DNA of 17,446 bases from Pseudonocardiaceae bacterium (GTDB lineage Bacteria; Actinomycetota; Actinomycetes; Mycobacteriales; Pseudonocardiaceae): positions 1-17,446 of the forward strand of contig JAICSB010000021.1 in assembly GCA_025937115.1 (NCBI GenBank), read 5' to 3'. Positions within the stretch are counted from its first letter, which is position 1. Each line of letters begins with the position of its first letter. The notes beneath the pieces were generated by a model that was not told the origin of the DNA, made no database searches, and saw only the letters and a list, made by a program, of their open reading frames with translations. Both the position numbers and the translations under genes were made by a program. Positions 1-7,818 of the stretch are shown here, one piece after another.

Positions 1-1
1 G

Positions 2-523
2 CTGGCGCGGCGGCTGGTCGACGCGCTGGACGGCGCAGCAGTGCTGGTCGGGATGGACGGGTATCACCTGGCGCAGTCGGAGCTGCGGCGGCTGGGCCGC
101 GCTGAGCGCAAGGGCGCCCCGGACACCTTCGACGCGGCCGGTTACGTCGCGCTGCTGCGCCGGTTGCGTAATCCCGACGCCGACACCGTGTACGCCCCGG
201 AGTTCCGGCGCGCCATCGAGGAGCCCATCGCGGCCGCGGTGCCGGTGCCCACCGGGTTGCCGCTGGTCGTCACCGAGGGCAATTATCTACTGTTCGATAC
301 ACCTCCGTGGTCGGCGGTTCGCGGGCTGGTGGACGAGGTGTGGTTCCTGGCGCCCGACGAGCGAACTCGCCGCAACTGGCTCGTCGCCCGGCATCGGCGG
401 TACGGCCGTACCGACCAGCAAGCGGCCGAGCGGGCCACTGGTAGCGACGAGAACAACGCCCGCCTGATCGCACCCACCGCGGCCCGAGCCGATCTGATCC
501 TCGACCCCACACAGTTCGACTGA
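2..523 (+). CDS. Nucleoside/pantothenate-kinase-like P-loop kinase, 3' part
   Basis: The 5' end lies outside the window; the frame is open from position 2 (first complete codon) to TGA at 521-523, giving about 173 residues. Visible motifs are MDGYHL (the DGFH-like acidic motif after the lost Walker A loop), RKGAPDTFD, the PEFRR..EEP segment, EGNYLL, and an arginine-rich lid (RNWLVARHRRYG). Together these mark the uridine-kinase/PanK-like 'nucleoside/nucleotide kinase' family, which phosphorylates small hydroxylated substrates with ATP in the cytosol. The substrate cannot be told here. The missing N-terminus should carry the GxxxxGKS/T loop. A strong hairpin directly follows the stop, so this gene is most likely an upstream neighbour and not part of the synthase operon. 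The family call is fairly safe; the substrate is unknown. Confidence 0.85.
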   Translation: MARRLVDALDGAAVLVGMDGYHLAQSELRRLGRAERKGAPDTFDAAGYVALLRRLRNPDADTVYAPEFRRAIEEPIAAAVPVPTGLPLVVTEGNYLLFDTPPWSAVRGLVDEVWFLAPDERTRRNWLVARHRRYGRTDQQAAERATGSDENNARLIAPTAARADLILDPTQFD

Positions 524-527
524 TCTG

Positions 528-574
528 CGCACTTAGCTCGCTCTGCGAGCAGTGCGAGAGTCGCGCTTCGCGAC
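528..574 (+). terminator. Tandem hairpin terminator after the kinase gene
   Basis: Four bases after the kinase stop, CGCACT (528-533) and GCTCGC (536-541) pair with GCGAGC (545-550) and AGTGCG (551-556). This gives 12 pairs interrupted only by the unpaired TA at 534-535, with a TCT loop. A second perfect hairpin follows: GTCGCG (560-565), CTT loop, CGCGAC (569-574). A third small one is CGGGC-AAA-GCCCG at 605-617. There is no T-tract, as is usual for actinobacterial terminators. Position and stem strength support termination; function is inferred. Confidence 0.6.
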
Positions 575-639
575 GGTATCCAGCATCACCGAATACTGGC
601 CGACCGGGCAAAGCCCGATGGCGACAGCCACGCACAACC

Positions 640-765
640 TAGGTAGGCCGATCCAAAGAGTAAGTACTAATACTCCATTCCAGTCGGTATCTACAGCCCA
701 TTCGGGTGTTCATGGCAATACTTGCGCCCTTGCTATCACCTAGTGTTACTCTTGACGAGTCGGTA
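640..765 (+). promoter_or_regulatory. AT-rich candidate promoter/operator region upstream of the synthase operon
   Basis: Positions 641-760 are about 52% A+T by hand count, well above the neighbouring coding DNA. An inverted repeat GAGTA-N8-TACTC lies at 658-675, with AGTA-CTAA-TACT nested in it (663-674). ACTC-TTGAC-GAGT lies at 748-760, so TACTC/GAGT half-sites recur. TTGACG at 752-757 resembles a -35 box, but no convincing -10 box sits 16-18 nt downstream, so no transcription start is assigned. Nothing in the region looks protein-coding. The operator reading is inference. Confidence 0.35.
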
Positions 766-1107
766 GCCCTGATTGAGGGGTCAGTGGTGGGGTGCGATAA
801 GGCAGGGGGGCCTAGCCGTGCTCGATGCAATGGTGGTTTCAACTCCGCTGATCAGCAGATCGAGCTTGACTGCGGCTAACGGAGCTGCGCCCTAGAGCGC
901 AGCCACGCGCGCTGACCACCTCCCTGAGGCGGCATGCCATTCAGTGCCACCACGCACCTTGTCGGTCGGCGGACCCGGGTGATCACCGAGGGGGACCATC
1001 CAGGTCGCCGCCACCCTGCACATCGTCTAGACGCATGCCCCCGGGGCCGGGTCAGGACCCAGGTGCGGACTACCGGGCTAACCCGGGTACGGAGAAGAGG
1101 GCCGAGG
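766..1107 (+). promoter_or_regulatory. Long GC-rich, structured 5' leader of the synthase operon
   Basis: About 340 bases separate the AT-rich stretch from the chosen start. They contain the palindromes GCTGATCAGC (847-856) and CGTCTAGACG (1024-1033). A perfect 7-bp hairpin, GCTGCGC/GCGCAGC with loop CCTAGA, lies at 884-903. A stem with one bulged G and a CTAA loop (1071-1089) ends just before the ribosome binding site. The frame stays open here back to an ATG at 934, but the encoded 58 residues are arginine-rich and resemble no domain, so I treat them as untranslated. I recognise no known riboswitch; regulation by the hairpin beside the ribosome site is speculative. Confidence 0.35.
1096..1100 (+). 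promoter_or_regulatory. Ribosome binding site fixing the first synthase start at 1108
   Basis: AGAGG at 1096-1100, within a purine run from 1091, sits 7 nt before the ATG at 1108. The upstream in-frame ATG at 934 is preceded by CCTGAGGCGGC, a poorer match with unfavourable spacing. Recognisable flavin-barrel sequence begins about eight residues after 1108. A second in-frame ATG at 1114 is also possible. Confidence 0.6.
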
Positions 1108-4100
1108 ATGACCATGCATGACCAAGAGCTGGTCGTGGGGATCACACCTTTCGAGGAGCCCAACGCAGCTCTCGCGGTAGCGCTCGCGCGAGCCGGCGCG
1201 GTGGGCGTCCTCAACCTCGGCCTGGACGCGGGGTGGGCGCGGGCAGCCCTGGCAGACGTCTGCCGGTGGTGGGGCGGCGCGTTCGGGGTCCGGGTACCGC
1301 CGGAGTGCCCGCTGCGGCCGGCCGATCTGCCGGAGCAGGTCGACATGGTCGTGCACGGGCTCGGTTCACCGTGGCCCATCGCATCTGGGCGGCGCGCGGT
1401 CGTCGAGGTCGTTTCGGTAGCGCAGGCCCGGGCGGCGGTCCGGGCGGGGGCGTACGGATTGATCGCCAAGGGTGCCGAAGCCGGTGGCCGGGTCGGCGTC
1501 ACGACCACGTTCGTACTGCTGCAGCAGCTGCTGACTGACCCGCAGATCAACATTCCGGTCTGGGCGGCCGGCGGGATCGGGCTGCACACGGCTGCCGCGG
1601 CGGTGGCCGGCGGTGCGGCTGGGGTGGTAATAGACGCGCAGCTCGCGCTGGTCGCCGAGGCCGATCTACCGGACGAGGTAGCCGCGGCGATCCGGCTGAT
1701 GGACGGCAGCGAGACCGCGGTCGTCGGTGGTCACCGCCTCTACACGCGCCCCGATCTACCGGCGGTGGACCCCGATTCGGTGGCCGCCAGGCTGGGTGCG
1801 AGGGATCTTGGTGCCCTTCCGATCGGGCAGGACGGCGCGCTGGCCGCTTCGCTGGCACAGCGGTATGTGACCGCAGGGGGCGTCGTGGCGGCGATCCGCG
1901 CCGCGGTCACCAACCAGCTGCGCGCTGCCGTATCGCAGACCGCGCACAGCGTGCGGCCACTTGTGGTGCAGGGGCCGATGACCCGGGTCAGCGACCAGGC
2001 CGGGTTCGCTGCCGCGGTGGCGGCGGCGGGCGGCTTGCCGTTCCTAGCCTTAGCGCTAAGCAATGGCGAGCAGGCGCGCGCGTTGCTCGAGGAGACCGCA
2101 GCCCAGCTGGATGGGCGGCCGTGGGGAGTAGGCATCCTCGGTTTCGTCCCACCGGAAATCCGCGACGCACAGCTGGCCGCGGTACACCAGGTGCGCCCAC
2201 GGTATGCACTGATCGCTGGGGGCCGGCCGGCGCAGGCGAGGCCGCTGGAAGCCGCCGGGATCGCGACGTTTCTGCACGTGCCCTCCCCCGGCTTGCTGGA
2301 CCGGTTCCTGACCGAGGGGGCCCGGCGGTTCGTGTTCGAGGGCCGGGAGTGCGGTGGACACATCGGACCGCAGGCCAGCTTCCCGCTGTGGGAAGTCCAG
2401 TTGCAGCGGCTGTTGCGCTACGACGACGCGCACGGGTGCGCCGGCCAGCTTCACGTGCTGTTCGCCGGGGGAATCCACGACGAGCGTTCAGCAGCCATGA
2501 TCGCCGCCCTGGCCGCTCCCCTGCTGGAGCGGGGCGCTCACATCGGAATGTTGATGGGCACCGCTTACCTGTTCACTGAGGAGGCGGTCACGGCTGGGGC
2601 CATCCGGCCCGAGTTTCAGCGCGCCGCGCTGGGTTGCGAGCAGACCGTGCTGCTGGAAACCGCACCCGGCCATGTCACTCGCTGCGCGGACTCGCCGTAC
2701 CGGCGCACGTTCACCGAGACCCGGGCCCGGTTGGTGGCCGCGGGAATGCCGCGCGATCAGATGTGGACTGAGCTGGAGGAGCTCAATCTGGGGCGGCTGC
2801 GGATTGCCAGCAAGGGTCTGCGCCGCGACGGTGACACGCTGGTCGCGGTGGACGAGGAAGTCCAGCACGAAGAAGGCATGGTCATGCTTGGCGAGGTAGC
2901 CACGCTGCGCTCGGCGACCACGACGATCGAGACGTTGCACACGCAGGTGACCGAGGGCGCAGCCGGTTTCCTCACTGCCAGGGCCGCCGAGCTAGGTATC
3001 GGGCCGACCAGCAACGTTCAGCCGGCCCAGACGCCAGAAACCCATCCGCTGGACGTGGCGATCGTCGGTATGGCCGGAGTGTTCCCAGGTGCCGAGGACC
3101 TAGCCGGCTACTGGGCCAATGTGCTGGCCGGGGTGGACGCGGTCACCGAGGTGCCATCTGAGCGGTGGGACCCGGCGGTGTACGGCGAGACCGCGAAGTG
3201 GGGCGGATTCCTGCCGAACATCCCGTTCGACGCGTTGGCCTACGGCATCCCACCGGCCGCGCTGGCCAGCATCGAACCAGTTCAGCTCCTGGCGCTGGAG
3301 GTGGCCGCCCGCGCACTGCACGATGCCGGGTACGCGCGGCGCAGCTTCGACCGGGAGCGTACGTCGGTGATCTTCGGCGCCGAGGCCGGAGCCGACCTGA
3401 GCAGCGCCTACGGGTTCCGTTCGCTCTACCCGGCTTACCACGGGACGCTGCCTCCCGAGCTGGATGAGCAACTACCGAAGCTGACCGAGGACTCCTTCCC
3501 CGGCGTGCTGGCCAACGTGATCGCAGGTCGGATCGCCAACCGGTTGGATCTCGGCGGCGCCAACTACACGGTAGACGCCGCCTGCGCCTCCTCACTGGCC
3601 GCGATCGACCTAGCCTGCAAGGAGCTGCAAGCCGGCACCAGCGCAATGGTGCTCGCCGGTGGCGCCGATGTGCACAACAGCATCAACGATTATCTGATGT
3701 TCGCCTCGGTGCACGCGCTCTCGCCGACCGGCCGGTGCCGCCCGTTCGACGCCGCCGCCGACGGCATTGCGCTCGGTGAGGGCGTGGGGTGCGTGGTTCT
3801 CAAGCGGCTCGCCGACGCCGAACGCGACGGCGACCGGATCTACGCGGTGATCAAGGGAATCGGCTCGGCCAGCGACGGGCGCTCGCTGGGGTTGACGGCA
3901 CCGCGGCCGGAAGGGCAGCGCCGAACACTGGAGCGCGCCTACCGGATGGCAGGGATCTCGCCGGCCGAAGTCGGCTTGGTGGAAGCGCACGGCACTGGCA
4001 CTGTGGTCGGCGACCGCACCGAACTAACCGTATTGACTGAGTTGTTCACCGAGGCCGGCTCACCGATTGGCGGCTGCACGCTGGGATCGGTCAAATCTCA

Positions 4101-7100
4101 GATTGGGCACACCAAGTGCGCCGCCGGAATCGCCGGGTTAATCAAGGCAGCGTGCGCAGTGCACACTGGGGTGCGTCCACCCACCGCTGCGCTGCGGGAT
4201 CCGAACCCGTACTGGGACCGCAGCACCAGCCCCTTCTCCTTCGACGCCGTGGCACGGCCGTGGATCTCATCGACACGCCGGATCGCCGGCGTGAGCGCGT
4301 TCGGGTTCGGCGGCACGAACTTCCATGCCGTGCTGACGTCCTACGAAGGTGCACCAGAACCCAGGCACGGGTTAGACGCCTGGCCGGCTGAGCTGTTCCT
4401 GTTCACCGGTGCGGGTTGGACGGCGGCGCTCGCGCAGCTGGACCGGCTGACCGACTTGCTTGTGGCCAATGACGAGGCGGGCCGGCCCTGGCGGCTGCGG
4501 GATCTCGCCCGGAGCCATTCGGTGGAACACGGCCGCAACCGAGTGTGGGCCGCGGTGGTGGCCGAAGACCTGGCGGACCTCGCCACCAAGCTGACGCAGG
4601 TTCGGTCAGCCGCCGCGGGGAATGGTGTCTTCCTCGCACCCGACAGTGACCCGCTGGGCGAGGACGGCGCAGGCCAGGTCGCTTTCCTCTTTCCCGGGCA
4701 GGGCAGTCAACGCCCCGGCATGCTGGCGGAGCTGTTCGTGGCGTTCCCGCGGCTGCGTCGATTCCTGGAACTCGGCAACCGGTGGGCCGGTGCAATGTTC
4801 CCGCCGGCCGCGCTCGGCAAGGAAGAGTCGGCGCGGCAACGTGCAGCGCTGACCGACACTCGAGTCGCTCAGCCTGCGCTCGGTATTGTCGGGCTGGCCA
4901 TGCACGAGCTGCTCACCTCGCTGGGGATACAACCCGACCACCTCGGCGGCCACAGCTACGGTGAGCTGGTCGCGCTGGCCGCCGCCGGCGCGGTTGATCC
5001 CGCCGAGCTGCTGGAACTCAGCGAGGCCCGTGGCCAGGCCATCCTCGCAGCTGCCGGTGTCGACCCGGGCACGATGGCCGCGGTCGCCGGTGCTGTCAAG
5101 CAGGTTCGGGCCGCGCTAGGGGATGGGCCCGTCGTGGTGGCCAACCACAACGCACCCGGGCAAGCAGTGATCTCCGGACCTACCCCGGCGGTGGACGCCG
5201 CGCTGAAGCGGCTCGCCGCGGCCGGGCTGACCGGTGCACGTATCCCGGTTGCGTGCGCGTTCCACAGCCCGGTGGTGGCCGGGGCGACGCCGGTCTTCGC
5301 CGCCGAGCTGGCTCGCTGCACCGTCGGTTCACCGCGGTCGTCGGTCTGGTCGAATACCACCGCCGCGCCGTACCCGACCGAGCCCGCCGCGATCCGGGCA
5401 ACGTTGGCCGCCCACATCGCCGAGCCCGTCCGGTTCGTCGAGCAGGTCGAGGCGATGTACGCGGCCGGGACGCGGATCTTCGTCGAAGCCGGTCCGGGCC
5501 GGGTCCTCACCCAGTTAGTCGACACCATCCTCGCCGACCGGCCGCACATCGCGGTCGCCACCGACGTACCAGGCGAACGCGGTCTGCCGCGGCTACTGCT
5601 TACTCTCGCCGAGCTCGCGGTCGCCGGCGTTCCGGTCGATCCCACCGGGCTCTTCCATGGTCGCAACGCCCATCTGGTGTCTAGGTCGGCGGTTCCGCTC
5701 CGCCCCGGTTGGCTGGTCAACGGCCATCTGGTCAAGACCGCCGACGGGCGGCACTTGCCGGGTGGATTGCGGCCGGCTCAACAGCTGGCTGCACCGGAAC
5801 CGGCACCAGAGATCGGTGCGGCGGCCGGGAGGGATGCGGCCGTGCTGGAGTTCCTCCGCAGCACCCGTGAGCTCGTCGCGGTGCAGCGCGAGGTCATGCT
5901 CGGTTACCTCGGTACCCCGGCTCCTGCCGGGTTAGCGCTTCCGGTGCCACCCGCGGCGGTGCAGCCTGCCGTCGTCCCGAACACCGCCGTGCTGAGCGCC
6001 GCCGCCGACCAGATACCCGAATCCGGTCCTGCCCAGTTGGGTGAGCCGGCTGAGCTGACACCCGAGACCGTGCTGGCCACGGTGCGGTCCCTCGTGAGCG
6101 AACGAACCGGCTACCCGGTAGACATGCTCGAGGCCGATCTCGACCTCGAGGCGGACCTGAGCATCGACTCGATCAAGCGGACCGAGCTGATCGGTCTGCT
6201 TACCGACCGGCTCGGACTGGCTGGTGCCGCCGCCTCCACGCTGGATGAATCGGTGATGGGAGAACTGGCCCGACTGCGGACGCTGCGCGGCATTGTCGAC
6301 TGGATCACCAACCGGACCAGCACACCGCCCCCGGCCGCACCAGCTCAGACCCAGCAACTGCAACGGGCGCGGCGCTACCTCGTCGAGGCCGCTGTATTGC
6401 CGCCTTTGGGCGGACCTCCCGACGCGTCGCTCATCGGTCGCCGGATCGCCATCGTCGGGGATGGGGCGGGCATCGCGCTGGAGCTGTCGGTGCTGCTGGA
6501 GCGGCGCGGCGGCGAAGTACGGTTGCTCAACCCGGATCAGCCCATGGAGGTCACGCGGACTGATTCCCTCATTTACCTCGCTGCGCTGGACCGGGGCCGG
6601 GCGCCGGTACTGCCGGACGGATTTACCGGGCTCCGGGATGCCGTGCTCGGCGGGATCAGCCAGCTGCTGGTCATCACCGGCTCAGGTGGCAGGTTCGGTC
6701 GGGCGCACAACCCCAATGGCGTGGCTGGGGTCGGGCTACCCGGCCTGGTCCGCACAGTCGCTCGCGAATTCCCGGATCGCTTGGTTCGGGTCATCGACGT
6801 GGATCCCAAGGAGGAGCCGGTCCACATCGCCGGGCATCTGCTAAGCGAACTACTCACCCCCCACTCCCCGGCCGCTGTGGGATACGCGGCTGGGCAGCGG
6901 ATCAGGCTGCAACTCGCCGCCGCACCACTGGACCCCGGGGGATCCGGCGGGGTCAGGCTCGGGCCGGAGTCTGTGGTGCTGCTCACCGGCGGGGCCCGCG
7001 GCATCACCGCGCGGATCGCGATCGGCCTGGCTCGGGCCGGTGCCGGTCACCTGGAGCTGATCGGCCGGACCCCGCCACCGGCTGGTGAGGAGGATCCGGT

Positions 7101-7818
7101 GACGGCGGCAGCGGCCGACCAGATCGCGTTGCGACGGGTGCTGGCCGAGGCCGGGAACCGCAGACCAGCCGACATCGATGCGGCGACCAGCCGGATTCTT
7201 GCCGAACGGGAGATCCGCGCGACGCTCGCCGAGCTGGCTGGGATGGCCGTCTCGGCCCGCTACTCCGCGGTCGACGTCCGCGATCCAGCGGCGGTCGCCG
7301 CCCTGGTGGATGGCGTGTATCAGCGGCATGGGCGGTTGGACGGGATCGTCCACGGTGCCGGCGTGCTGGCCGACCGGCTGCTGGTCGACAAGACAACCGA
7401 GGGATTCGCGCGGGTGTGGGCGACCAAGGTCGACGGAGCGCGGGCACTGGCCGAGGCAGCCCGGGAAGATCTCGGCTTCCTGGTGCTGTTCGGCAGCGTG
7501 TCGGGGGTGTTCGGCAACCGGGGGCAGGCAGACTATTCCGCAGCCAACGACGCGCTGGACACGCTGGCCCGGATCTGGGGGGCACGGGCGCACGGCCGGG
7601 TGGTCGCGGTCGACTGGGGGCCGTGGGCGGCGCCCGACGACGGGACCGGGATGGTCTCCGCCGAGGTGACGCGCGAGTACGCTCGGCGCGGCATCGGGAT
7701 GATCGAGCCTGACGACGGCGTCGCGTGCCTGCTCGCTGAGCTCGCCGGCGGCACCGGTCCCCAGGTCGTGTACATGTGCGCCGACCCGGCAACGTTCGAG
7801 GTCGACCAGGATGGCTGA
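1108..7818 (+). CDS. Iterative type I PKS / PUFA-like synthase: NMO-NMO(PfaD-ER)-KS-AT-ACP-KR
   Basis: A 2236-residue cytosolic megasynthase. Domain order by residue: a first nitronate-monooxygenase-like barrel (about 8-245; KGAEAGGRVG at 121-130), a second barrel of PfaD enoyl-reductase type (about 283-510; VQGPM, GRECGGHIGP at 412-421 with His418, FAGGIH at 452), and a PfaD-like C-terminal extension to about 630. Then KS (about 647-1080; Cys826 in DAACASS, His961 in EAHGTGT, Lys996 and His1001 in SVKSQIGH). Then AT (about 1190-1510; FPGQGSQ, Ser1283 in GHSYG, CAFHS at 1383-1387, typical of malonyl-specific ATs), an Ala/Pro-rich linker, and one ACP (about 1645-1725; Ser1688 in SIDSIKR). Last comes KR with a structural half (about 1755-2210; TGGARGIT at 1960, Ser2130, Tyr2143, Asn2147). 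All KS, AT, ACP and KR catalytic residues are present. DH and phosphopantetheinyl transferase are in the next gene, whose start overlaps this stop by 8 nt. Expected role: iterative malonyl-CoA-dependent chain extension with keto reduction and flavin enoyl reduction. Odd points are the enoyl reductase at the N-terminus, the doubled barrel, and a single ACP where PUFA synthases usually carry several. The start at 1108 was preferred over 934. Confidence 0.9.
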   Translation: MTMHDQELVVGITPFEEPNAALAVALARAGAVGVLNLGLDAGWARAALADVCRWWGGAFGVRVPPECPLRPADLPEQVDMVVHGLGSPWPIASGRRAVVEVVSVAQARAAVRAGAYGLIAKGAEAGGRVGVTTTFVLLQQLLTDPQINIPVWAAGGIGLHTAAAAVAGGAAGVVIDAQLALVAEADLPDEVAAAIRLMDGSETAVVGGHRLYTRPDLPAVDPDSVAARLGARDLGALPIGQDGALAASLAQRYVTAGGVVAAIRAAVTNQLRAAVSQTAHSVRPLVVQGPMTRVSDQAGFAAAVAAAGGLPFLALALSNGEQARALLEETAAQLDGRPWGVGILGFVPPEIRDAQLAAVHQVRPRYALIAGGRPAQARPLEAAGIATFLHVPSPGLLDRFLTEGARRFVFEGRECGGHIGPQASFPLWEVQLQRLLRYDDAHGCAGQLHVLFAGGIHDERSAAMIAALAAPLLERGAHIGMLMGTAYLFTEEAVTAGAIRPEFQRAALGCEQTVLLETAPGHVTRCADSPYRRTFTETRARLVAAGMPRDQMWTELEELNLGRLRIASKGLRRDGDTLVAVDEEVQHEEGMVMLGEVATLRSATTTIETLHTQVTEGAAGFLTARAAELGIGPTSNVQPAQTPETHPLDVAIVGMAGVFPGAEDLAGYWANVLAGVDAVTEVPSERWDPAVYGETAKWGGFLPNIPFDALAYGIPPAALASIEPVQLLALEVAARALHDAGYARRSFDRERTSVIFGAEAGADLSSAYGFRSLYPAYHGTLPPELDEQLPKLTEDSFPGVLANVIAGRIANRLDLGGANYTVDAACASSLAAIDLACKELQAGTSAMVLAGGADVHNSINDYLMFASVHALSPTGRCRPFDAAADGIALGEGVGCVVLKRLADAERDGDRIYAVIKGIGSASDGRSLGLTAPRPEGQRRTLERAYRMAGISPAEVGLVEAHGTGTVVGDRTELTVLTELFTEAGSPIGGCTLGSVKSQIGHTKCAAGIAGLIKAACAVHTGVRPPTAALRDPNPYWDRSTSPFSFDAVARPWISSTRRIAGVSAFGFGGTNFHAVLTSYEGAPEPRHGLDAWPAELFLFTGAGWTAALAQLDRLTDLLVANDEAGRPWRLRDLARSHSVEHGRNRVWAAVVAEDLADLATKLTQVRSAAAGNGVFLAPDSDPLGEDGAGQVAFLFPGQGSQRPGMLAELFVAFPRLRRFLELGNRWAGAMFPPAALGKEESARQRAALTDTRVAQPALGIVGLAMHELLTSLGIQPDHLGGHSYGELVALAAAGAVDPAELLELSEARGQAILAAAGVDPGTMAAVAGAVKQVRAALGDGPVVVANHNAPGQAVISGPTPAVDAALKRLAAAGLTGARIPVACAFHSPVVAGATPVFAAELARCTVGSPRSSVWSNTTAAPYPTEPAAIRATLAAHIAEPVRFVEQVEAMYAAGTRIFVEAGPGRVLTQLVDTILADRPHIAVATDVPGERGLPRLLLTLAELAVAGVPVDPTGLFHGRNAHLVSRSAVPLRPGWLVNGHLVKTADGRHLPGGLRPAQQLAAPEPAPEIGAAAGRDAAVLEFLRSTRELVAVQREVMLGYLGTPAPAGLALPVPPAAVQPAVVPNTAVLSAAADQIPESGPAQLGEPAELTPETVLATVRSLVSERTGYPVDMLEADLDLEADLSIDSIKRTELIGLLTDRLGLAGAAASTLDESVMGELARLRTLRGIVDWITNRTSTPPPAAPAQTQQLQRARRYLVEAAVLPPLGGPPDASLIGRRIAIVGDGAGIALELSVLLERRGGEVRLLNPDQPMEVTRTDSLIYLAALDRGRAPVLPDGFTGLRDAVLGGISQLLVITGSGGRFGRAHNPNGVAGVGLPGLVRTVAREFPDRLVRVIDVDPKEEPVHIAGHLLSELLTPHSPAAVGYAAGQRIRLQLAAAPLDPGGSGGVRLGPESVVLLTGGARGITARIAIGLARAGAGHLELIGRTPPPAGEEDPVTAAAADQIALRRVLAEAGNRRPADIDAATSRILAEREIRATLAELAGMAVSARYSAVDVRDPAAVAALVDGVYQRHGRLDGIVHGAGVLADRLLVDKTTEGFARVWATKVDGARALAEAAREDLGFLVLFGSVSGVFGNRGQADYSAANDALDTLARIWGARAHGRVVAVDWGPWAAPDDGTGMVSAEVTREYARRGIGMIEPDDGVACLLAELAGGTGPQVVYMCADPATFEVDQDG

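Noticed and set aside
552..743. A 63-codon open frame in the leader
   Set aside because: No ribosome site, no recognisable domain, and it overlaps the hairpins and the AT-rich stretch; composition looks non-coding.
866..898. TTGACT at 866-871 as a promoter -35 box
   Set aside because: No acceptable -10 hexamer at 16-18 nt; the nearest TAGAGC is 21 nt away and lies within a hairpin.
934..1107. N-terminal extension of the first synthase from ATG 934
   Set aside because: The 58 extra residues are arginine-rich and match no domain, and the ribosome site is poor; ATG 1108 has AGAGG at good spacing and recognisable barrel sequence begins right after it.
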